Shown in pieces: positions 1 through 4,173 of a stretch of 5,214 bases of DNA. The position numbers and the translations under genes were made by a program. The notes below the pieces were generated by a model. That model was given only the letters and a program-made list of their open reading frames with translations, searched no databases and had not been told where the DNA came from. Each line of letters opens with the position of its first letter. Positions within the stretch are counted from its first letter, which is position 1. The stretch is from Smithellaceae bacterium (GTDB lineage: Bacteria; Desulfobacterota; Syntrophia; Syntrophales; Smithellaceae). The stretch spans positions 1 through 5,214 of the forward strand of contig JAQVQT010000142.1 in NCBI GenBank assembly GCA_028701435.1. The letters run 5' to 3'.

Positions 1-219
1 CCCCCCCACCGGATGGGGCTCGCGATCACGACCTTCTTCATTTTTGTGGATCTGGGGTTCGGGATCGGCCCCTATTTGCTGGGCGCGCTGGTTGCCGTTA
101 CGGGATACCGCGGCCTGTATGTCATCATGACGCTCGTAATTCTGGCAACCATTCCGATTTATTATGTTCTGCTGGGAAGGAAGGAAAACCGTTCGCATAC
201 GCCCGGACCGGAGGGCTGA
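1..219 (+). CDS. MFS transporter, C-terminal fragment (5' end outside window)
   Basis: The reading frame is open from base 1 (PPHRMGLAITTFF...) to the TGA at 217-219, giving 72 residues of a longer protein. Two hydrophobic segments are visible: about residues 8-32, rich in glycine with the pattern FFIFVDLGFGIGPYLLG, and about residues 40-60 (LYVIMTLVILATIPIYYVLL). A short charged tail follows. The run 'GLA.TTFFI..DLG.GIGP.LLG......GYR..Y' is typical of the last two transmembrane helices of major facilitator superfamily drug or metabolite efflux proteins, where a PxxxRG(L/A)A motif commonly precedes helix 11. The ATG at 13 is an internal methionine and not the start, because the frame continues upstream and two helices are far too few for this family. 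Substrate cannot be told. The next gene follows after 53 bp on the same strand, so co-transcription is likely. Confidence 0.75.
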   Translation, partial: PPHRMGLAITTFFIFVDLGFGIGPYLLGALVAVTGYRGLYVIMTLVILATIPIYYVLLGRKENRSHTPGPEG

Positions 220-272
220 TTCCGGAGGGGACCGGCGCATCACCGGAGGATCGAAAAAACAGGAGACACCCT

Positions 273-899
273 ATGAAAAACGCATCGTCTTTGGTCATTA
301 CCATCAGTCGTCAGCTCGGCTCCGGCGGCGCCTGCATCGGACAGCAGCTGGCAAAGCGCCTGGACATTTTTTACGCGGACCGTGAAATCATCGATCGTGC
401 CGCACAACATTTTTCTGTGCTGGAGAAGGATCTGGCCTCGCGCGATGAAAAGAAGCTCTCCTTCTGGCAGTCCTTTATCCGGACGTATGCCGCCGCGCCG
501 GATACCTATGTCAAACCGCAGACGCTGCCGCCTTCGGATCATGAGCTGTTCCAGACGGAAAGCGAGATCATCCTGCGAATCGCCGGAGAGCGTTCGGCCG
601 TGATTATCGGCCGCTGCGGCGCGTACGTTCTGCGAAATCATTCGAATTGCGTGAGCGTCTTCCTGCACGCCGACCGGGCGTTTCGAAAGAATCGGGTGAT
701 GAAGCTTTACAACGAAACGGAAGAGGCGGCGGAAAAAATCATCGCCCGAAGCGACAAGGAAAGAGCGCTCTATCATCACGCCGCAACCGGCCAGGAATGG
801 GCCGATGCCCGACGCTACCATCTTTCTCTCGCAACGGACAAAATCGGCGTTGACCGGTGCGTGGAATGCATCCTGAACTACCTGACCCTGAGAGGCTGA
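273..899 (+). CDS. Cytidylate kinase-like family protein
   Basis: This is a 208-residue cytosolic P-loop protein resembling the cytidylate kinase-like family (Cytidylate_kin2), which is distinct from the housekeeping Cmk. The N-terminus has a strand then a nucleotide-binding loop, ITISRQLGSGGACIGQQLA (residues 9-27), where GSGGxxIG replaces the classic GxxGxGK(S/T). The segment FYADREIIDRAA (33-44) follows, as expected for an NMP-binding part. IIGRCGAYVL (111-120) and LHADRAFRKNRVM (131-143) match the conserved core strand and the arginine-bearing lid region. The C-terminus YHLSLATDKIGVDRCVECI (182-200) fits the family's closing 'Y.L.l.t..ig.d..v..I' pattern. The start at 273 is supported by AGGAG at 261-265, seven bases upstream. 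The family is usually annotated from Cmk similarity and its true substrate is mostly untested, so phosphoryl transfer to CMP is inferred only. A terminator-like hairpin follows the stop codon. Confidence 0.8.
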   Translation: MKNASSLVITISRQLGSGGACIGQQLAKRLDIFYADREIIDRAAQHFSVLEKDLASRDEKKLSFWQSFIRTYAAAPDTYVKPQTLPPSDHELFQTESEIILRIAGERSAVIIGRCGAYVLRNHSNCVSVFLHADRAFRKNRVMKLYNETEEAAEKIIARSDKERALYHHAATGQEWADARRYHLSLATDKIGVDRCVECILNYLTLRG

Positions 900-944
900 C
901 CGCGGCGCCGTGACGGCTTTTCCCGAACCTCCCGGTGGCGTCCG

Positions 945-963
945 CGGGAGCTGTCCCGTTTTT
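945..963 (+). terminator. Candidate rho-independent terminator of the kinase-like gene
   Basis: CGGGA (945-949) pairs with TCCCG (954-958) around a GCTG loop, followed directly by five T (959-963) and, after CG, five more T (966-970). The stem is short (5 bp) but GC-rich, and the T-run begins right at its foot. It lies 45 bp past the stop of the kinase-like gene and ends 10 bp before the -35 box of the next promoter, which is a sensible place to end transcription. A competing hairpin, CTCCCG (929-934) with CGGGAG (945-950), uses the same right-hand bases. Confidence 0.6.
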
Positions 964-973
964 CGTTTTTGTC

Positions 974-1000
974 TTGACAATGGGGAAACCCTCATATTAG
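974..1000 (+). promoter_or_regulatory. Candidate sigma-70 promoter for the ferredoxin-nitroreductase gene
   Basis: A perfect -35 box TTGACA (974-979) is followed after 15 bp by TATTAG (995-1000), which matches four of six -10 consensus positions. The spacer is shorter than the ideal 17 bp; a 17-bp spacer would give the poor hexamer TTAGCT. Transcription would start near 1007, leaving a leader of about 45 bases before the ATG at 1053. The position just after a terminator-like hairpin supports it. Confidence 0.55.
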
Positions 1001-1052
1001 CTTTCCCAAGAAACGGCTTTTCCGGAAGTCATCGGAGAAACGGAGGAGATTC

Positions 1053-1889
1053 ATGAGCATCATCGAGGTTGATCCGAACCAATGCATCGGCTGCGGAACG
1101 TGCCGGGCGGACTGCCCCACCGCCAACATCGCCGTCAAAGACGGAAAGGCCGTTCACGGCAAATGGTGTCTGGAGTGCGGACACTGCCTGGCCGTGTGCC
1201 CCGAGAAAGCGGTTTTCTTCGCCGGCGACTACGATCCTTCCGAAGTGCTCGAATACGACGATCCGAAGAAGTTCGCCCTGGAACCGGAGCGGTTGCTCAA
1301 CCTTGTAAAGTTCCGTAGAAGCGTGCGTCAATATACGGATGAACCGGTGAGCGACGCGGACATCGCCAAAATACTGGAAATGGGCCGGTACACGCAGACC
1401 GGCGCAAACACGCAGACGCTTCGCTATATCGTGCTCGCGAAAGAAACGCTGCGGGAGATCACGCCCATCGCCCTGAAGACGCTGGCGGAGCTGGACGTCA
1501 ACCGGGTGGATAAAACAACGATGCGGGTTCCATGCCAGTACCTGGATTTCCAGCCCATCTGGGCCAACTGGTATTCTTTTTATCAGAAAAAGCAGAGGGA
1601 TCTGCTGTTTCACGGCGCACCCAACGCGCTTCTGATTGTCAGCCGCACCTGCAATGAGGTGGACGGATGCTTCAACGCCGGCCATCTGGAGCTGATGATC
1701 AACGCACTGGGCTTGGGCGCCTGCCTAATGGGTTTTGGAACGTTTGCGTTTGACCGGTCGCCCGAATTAAAACAAAGAGTCGGGATTCAGGAAGGGGAAT
1801 CGGTGATTTTCATGATGGTCTTCGGGCATCCCAAGGTGAAATATCTTCGAACCGTCAACCGCAGGAAGGTTCGATACGAAAAAATCTGA
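1053..1889 (+). CDS. Ferredoxin-nitroreductase fusion protein (2x[4Fe-4S] + FMN domain)
   Basis: The 278-residue product has two domains. Residues 1-55 are a bacterial-type ferredoxin with two CxxCxxCxxxCP motifs (Cys 11/14/17/21 and Cys 39/42/45/49), enough for two [4Fe-4S] clusters. Residues about 86-265 are a nitroreductase-family FMN domain: FRRSVRQYTDEPV (87-99) carries the phosphate-contacting Arg-Arg-Ser-x-Arg signature, GANTQTLRY (117-125) corresponds to the usual 'NxQPWRF' loop, and the GLGACLMGFGTF segment (220-231) and VFGHP (256-260) are the usual late motifs. No signal peptide or membrane segment is seen, so it should be cytosolic. Members of this fused family are thought to pass electrons from the iron-sulfur clusters to FMN and then to an organic acceptor; the acceptor here is unknown. 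The start is supported by GGAGGAG at 1042-1048, four bases before the ATG. It appears to be transcribed from its own promoter. Confidence 0.9.
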   Translation: MSIIEVDPNQCIGCGTCRADCPTANIAVKDGKAVHGKWCLECGHCLAVCPEKAVFFAGDYDPSEVLEYDDPKKFALEPERLLNLVKFRRSVRQYTDEPVSDADIAKILEMGRYTQTGANTQTLRYIVLAKETLREITPIALKTLAELDVNRVDKTTMRVPCQYLDFQPIWANWYSFYQKKQRDLLFHGAPNALLIVSRTCNEVDGCFNAGHLELMINALGLGACLMGFGTFAFDRSPELKQRVGIQEGESVIFMMVFGHPKVKYLRTVNRRKVRYEKI

Positions 1890-1894
1890 TTTCA

Positions 1895-1928
1895 GGACCG
1901 CCGGCTTGCGCTGGGCGCTCCGGCGTCC
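1895..1928 (+). terminator. Strong GC stem-loop just after the nitroreductase gene (terminator-like, weak T-run)
   Basis: GGAC (1895-1898) and GCCGG (1900-1904) pair with CCGGC (1920-1924) and GTCC (1925-1928), with C1899 bulged. An inner GCGC (1908-1911)/GCGC (1915-1918) helix closes on a three-base TGG loop. It begins six bases after the stop codon. What follows (GCTGTTCTTCG) is only mildly T-rich, so termination efficiency is doubtful; it could equally protect the 3' end of the message. The position and stem are seen; the function is inferred. Confidence 0.4.
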
Positions 1929-1957
1929 GCTGTTCTTCGCGGCCCGGTGGACAGAGA

Positions 1958-1981
1958 CGGCCGAAACTTGCGCAATGGCCG
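1958..1981 (+). promoter_or_regulatory. TTGCGCAA palindrome within a longer inverted repeat; possible operator
   Basis: CGGCC (1958-1962) and GGCCG (1977-1981) are inverted copies flanking a perfect 8-bp palindrome TTGCGCAA (1968-1975). It sits about 50 bp before the ATG of the crotonase-family gene. The right arm overlaps a second small inverted repeat, CCGGG (1979-1983) with CCCGG (1992-1996). I recognise no named regulator for this site and no clear -35/-10 pair in the spacer, so this is a structural observation with a speculative role. Confidence 0.25.
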
Positions 1982-2029
1982 GGGAAAAACGCCCGGAAAA
2001 AATAAATTCAAAGGAAAGAGGTATCAAAA

Positions 2030-2797
2030 ATGAGTGACACGGTTTTAAAGGAACTAAGAGACGGCGTCCTGCTCTTGACGTTGAATCGCCCGGAGAGCAA
2101 AAACTCCTTCAACAAGGAGCTGTGGGAATCTTTTGCCGCCGAACTGGATGCGGCGCGGACCGATGACGATGTCACGGTGGTCGTCGTCACGGGAGCGGGC
2201 AAAGACTTCTCGGCCGGACAGGATCTGAAGGATTACGCCGTTTCCGGCAAAGCGCACAGCTACCGCATCACGGAACGAGCGGTCGTGGACTTTGACAAGC
2301 CGCTGGTCGCGGCAGCCAAAGGGGTCGCCGTCGGAGGCGGCGCGACGATTCTGTTCCACAGCGACGTGCTCTACGTCGGCGAAAGTCTGCGGATGCGCCT
2401 CCCGTTCAACAGCCTGGGAATGGCGCCGGAGTTCGCCAGCAGCTACATGCTGCAGATGCGGATCGGACCGCAGCTCGCGGCGGAGCTGCTGTTCACCACG
2501 GAATGGATCGACGCCGACAAGGCTCTGCAAACCGGCATCGCTACCCGCAAGTTCACCGATGATGAGCTGTTGCCAAATGCGATGGCAAAAGCCGCGGAGA
2601 TTGCGCAATTGCCCCTGAGCTCACTTCTGGAAACGAAAAGGTGCCTCAAAACCGCTCATCGGGCAGGCATCGAAGCGGCTTTGAAAATCGAACGGGAGGC
2701 CATGGACCGTCTGGCCGGCGGTCCTGCAAGCATGGAAGCCATGATGGCCTTCATGGAAAAGCGCAAACCCGATTTCCGCAGCCTGAAGAAGAAATAG
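2030..2797 (+). CDS. Crotonase-family protein, enoyl-CoA isomerase/hydratase-like
   Basis: This 255-residue cytosolic protein has the normal length and fold signature of the enoyl-CoA hydratase/isomerase superfamily. LLLTLNRPESKNSF (14-27) is the typical opening strand and turn. FSAGQDLKDY (60-69) and GVAVGGGATIL (98-108) supply the two backbone NH groups of the oxyanion hole that binds the acyl-CoA thioester. The positions of the two hydratase glutamates appear to be Thr106 and Phe126 by eye alignment. Instead, Glu134 in LGMAPEFASSY (129-139) matches the glutamate of delta3,delta2-enoyl-CoA isomerases (peroxisomal ECI2/Eci1 type, 'LG..PEG.SS'). An isomerase that shifts double bonds in unsaturated acyl-CoA is thus more likely than a hydratase, though other crotonase reactions remain possible. 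A lysine-rich tail closes the protein. An AAGGAAAGAGG stretch at 2011-2021 is the ribosome binding site. No partner beta-oxidation genes are visible in the window. Confidence 0.88.
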   Translation: MSDTVLKELRDGVLLLTLNRPESKNSFNKELWESFAAELDAARTDDDVTVVVVTGAGKDFSAGQDLKDYAVSGKAHSYRITERAVVDFDKPLVAAAKGVAVGGGATILFHSDVLYVGESLRMRLPFNSLGMAPEFASSYMLQMRIGPQLAAELLFTTEWIDADKALQTGIATRKFTDDELLPNAMAKAAEIAQLPLSSLLETKRCLKTAHRAGIEAALKIEREAMDRLAGGPASMEAMMAFMEKRKPDFRSLKKK

Positions 2798-2805
2798 GCG
2801 GCAAG

Positions 2806-2846
2806 CATCCCTGTTCCCCGTCGGGGCCGTGTTGGAATCAGGGATG
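2806..2846 (+). terminator. Compound stem-loop after the crotonase gene (terminator-like, no T-run)
   Basis: CATCCCTG (2806-2813) pairs perfectly over 8 bp with CAGGGATG (2839-2846). Inside it TTCC (2814-2817) can pair with GGAA (2834-2837) next to a bulged T2838, or CCCC (2816-2819) can pair with GGGG (2823-2826) around GTC. It starts nine bases after the stop codon, where a transcript end is expected. The bases after it (TTCCCGATGCGG) are not a T-run, so it may act with other factors or as a 3' stabilising structure. Confidence 0.45.
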
Positions 2847-2889
2847 TTCCCGATGCGGCAAAATTTTAACCGGCTTCCCAACGGGATAG

Positions 2890-2918
2890 TTGCCTTCAGC
2901 CCATGATTGGAGTATATA
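2890..2918 (+). promoter_or_regulatory. Candidate sigma-70 promoter for the 91-residue unknown gene
   Basis: TTGCCT (2890-2895) and TATATA (2913-2918) each match four of six consensus positions and are spaced by the ideal 17 bp. An 8-bp palindrome CCGGCCGG (2919-2926) lies immediately downstream, over the expected transcription start, and could be an operator. If used, the leader before the ATG at 3054 would be about 130 bases long. Support is from sequence pattern and position only. Confidence 0.4.
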
Positions 2919-2942
2919 CCGGCCGGCAGCATTCAATCAACC

Positions 2943-3031
2943 GCCTCGCAGCAAGCTGTCGAGGCATGAAATGAACATGGTTATATCCCAGCAAGCTACG
3001 GAGAATGAACTCTCGTCCCGCATGAGCGGGA
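2943..3031 (+). promoter_or_regulatory. Three tandem hairpins in the leader of the 91-residue unknown gene
   Basis: Hairpin 1: GCCTCG (2943-2948) plus CAG (2949-2951) pair with CTG (2956-2958) and CGAGGC (2960-2965) around a CAAG loop, with T2959 bulged. Hairpin 2 is weaker: CG-AGA (2999-3004, G3001 bulged) pairs with TCTCG (3011-3015). Hairpin 3 directly abuts it: TCCCGC (3016-3021) pairs perfectly with GCGGGA (3026-3031) around ATGA. The ribosome binding site AGGAG begins nine bases later at 3040. Hairpin 3 lacks a T-run, so it does not look like a simple attenuator. The set could be a structured leader that tunes translation, or the remnant of a dispersed hairpin element. No known riboswitch class is recognised. 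Confidence 0.4.
2949..2997 (+). repeat. Pair of CAGCAAGCT direct repeats, 40 bp apart
   Basis: CAGCAAGCT occurs at 2949-2957 and 2989-2997. The similarity runs on past the identical core: both copies are followed by a purine-rich stretch ending in ATGAAC (TGTCGAGGCATGAAATGAAC after the first, ACGGAGAATGAAC after the second). In the first copy the word forms the tip of a hairpin; in the second the arms have diverged. This looks like two degenerate copies of one small hairpin module, though the copy number elsewhere in the genome cannot be seen from here. Confidence 0.4.
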
Positions 3032-3053
3032 TTAAAAACAGGAGAACAATTAT

Positions 3054-3329
3054 ATGCCTGACTACAGGGTAAAAATCAGCGAGACGACGGACGGGGATCT
3101 GGAATACCATCACTACCTGGTGACCGCCAAAGATGAAGCAGAGGCCAGAAAATACGCCATGAAGTTTATGGAGCGTTTTATCGACGACGACAACGATCCT
3201 GAAATCATCGAAAACGGATACACGTTTTACAACAAGGCCGTGGTCGTCCGGCTCGAATCCATCAAAGAAACGACGAAGGACAAATTCAAGGAATTTCTCC
3301 TGAAGCTCCACACCATCAATATGCGGTGA
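3054..3329 (+). CDS. Small hypothetical protein, 91 residues
   Basis: I do not recognise this protein. It has no signal peptide, membrane segment or cysteine, and carries about 19 acidic and 15 basic residues, so it is probably a soluble cytosolic protein. By eye it suggests a small alpha/beta fold: a strand (YRVKISE, 4-10), a second strand running into a helix (YLVTAKDEAEARKYAMKFMERF, roughly 21-42), an acidic loop DDDNDPE (44-50), a strand (AVVVRLESI, 62-70), and a lysine-rich C-terminal helix (KETTKDKFKEFLLKL, 71-85). The coding signal is credible: AGGAG at 3040-3044 lies nine bases before the ATG, the frame has normal composition, and it occupies the whole interval up to the converging pcm gene. 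It has its own candidate promoter and a hairpin-rich leader, so it is probably a single-gene unit. Function unknown. Confidence 0.75.
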   Translation: MPDYRVKISETTDGDLEYHHYLVTAKDEAEARKYAMKFMERFIDDDNDPEIIENGYTFYNKAVVVRLESIKETTKDKFKEFLLKLHTINMR

Positions 3330-3344
3330 ACCGGGCGGGTTGCA

Positions 3345-4139
3345 TCAATATTTCCGGCCCTTGGCATCCACCATGGGCACAAAGCGGACCGGAATAATTT
3401 CCTGTCGTTCGAGGCGTCCGTTCCTTTTGGTCAGCACCACCAGTTCCTGCACCCAGGATTCTCCGACGGGAATCACCATTCGGCCACCCTCTTTGAGTTG
3501 ATCTTCCAGCGGTCGGGGAACCTTTGTCGGGGCACAGGTGACAAGGATCGCGTCAAAGGGCGCCTCCTGCGGCCAGCCCTGATATCCGTCGCCGATCCGG
3601 ACATGCACATTTTTATACAAACCGGCCAGAAGCTTGCCGGCGCGCTTTCCCAACACCTCGACAATCTCAATGGTGTAAACACTTTTGCAAAGCTCGGCCA
3701 GAATTGCGGCCTGATAGCCTGATCCGGTTCCGATTTCGAGCACCTTCATACCGGGTTCCGGTTTAACCACCGCCGTCATCAAAGCAACGATATAGGGCTG
3801 TGAAATGGTCTGCCCTTCCCCGATCGGCAGGGGGTGGTCCGCGTAGGCTCTGCCACGCAGGCTTTCAGGAACAAACTGATGGCGCTTAACCTTCCGCATG
3901 GCCTTGAGGACCTGCGGGTCGTGAATCCCTCTCGCCTCGATCTGCAGGGCAACCATTTTTTCTCTTTGATCGGCGTATGCTGCTTCCGTCGTATCGGCCG
4001 CCGGACTCCATACGGGAAGCAAGAGACAGCAGAAGACCAGGATAAAAAAAACCAAAACCGGTTTTCCCGGCGAGCGCGAAACGCCGAAGCCCGAATCCAT
4101 CGGGGTCCCGAAGCCGCTCTTATCAAGACTTCTTTTCAT
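3345..4139 (-). CDS. pcm: Protein-L-isoaspartate O-methyltransferase with N-terminal export signal
   Basis: This 264-residue enzyme uses S-adenosylmethionine to methylate isoaspartyl residues, the first step in repairing aged proteins. RGIHDPQVLKAM (70-81) and RHQFVPE (86-92) open the catalytic domain, GQTISQPYIVALM (109-121) is the substrate-binding signature, VLEIGTGSGYQAAIL (133-147) is SAM motif I with Glu158 after it, FDAILVTCAP (195-204) is motif II and LKEGGRMVIPVG (215-226) is motif III. About 50 residues precede the usual domain start, including a hydrophobic run (KPVLVFFILVFCCLLLPVW, 26-44) then SPAA-D, which looks like a cleavable signal peptide. The start at 4139 is chosen because GAGGGAG lies at 4144-4150 on the minus strand; the frame stays open upstream to 4304, but that part overlaps the permease gene and reads as arginine-rich noise. 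It follows the permease by 34 bp and is probably co-transcribed. Confidence 0.92.
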   Translation of the reverse strand: MKRSLDKSGFGTPMDSGFGVSRSPGKPVLVFFILVFCCLLLPVWSPAADTTEAAYADQREKMVALQIEARGIHDPQVLKAMRKVKRHQFVPESLRGRAYADHPLPIGEGQTISQPYIVALMTAVVKPEPGMKVLEIGTGSGYQAAILAELCKSVYTIEIVEVLGKRAGKLLAGLYKNVHVRIGDGYQGWPQEAPFDAILVTCAPTKVPRPLEDQLKEGGRMVIPVGESWVQELVVLTKRNGRLERQEIIPVRFVPMVDAKGRKY

Positions 4140-4173
4140 TTTTCTCCCTCTCCATGGTTTGATCGGTTTGGTT

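Noticed and set aside
208..249. Three copies of CCGGAGG (208, 222, 243) before the kinase-like gene
   Set aside because: They resemble ribosome-binding purine runs common in this GC-rich sequence; none is at proper distance from the start, and AGGAG at 261 serves it.
240..995. 251-codon open frame on the minus strand opposite the kinase-like gene
   Set aside because: The plus-strand frame has clear family motifs and a ribosome binding site; the antisense protein is arginine-rich, resembles nothing, and is explained by GC-rich codon positions.
913..1023. 11-bp direct repeat ACGGCTTTTCC at 913-923 and 1013-1023, exactly 100 bp apart
   Set aside because: No further similarity around the copies and no feature they would explain; treated as chance.
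1029..1685. 218-codon minus-strand frame opposite the nitroreductase gene
   Set aside because: It mirrors a gene with unmistakable ferredoxin and FMN motifs; no independent coding evidence.
2054..2608. 184-codon minus-strand frame opposite the crotonase gene
   Set aside because: Shadow of a well-supported gene; no recognisable domain.
2890..3072. 60-codon frame starting at a TTG at 2890
   Set aside because: The TTG lies in the candidate -35 box, has no ribosome binding site, and the frame overlaps the better supported gene at 3054.
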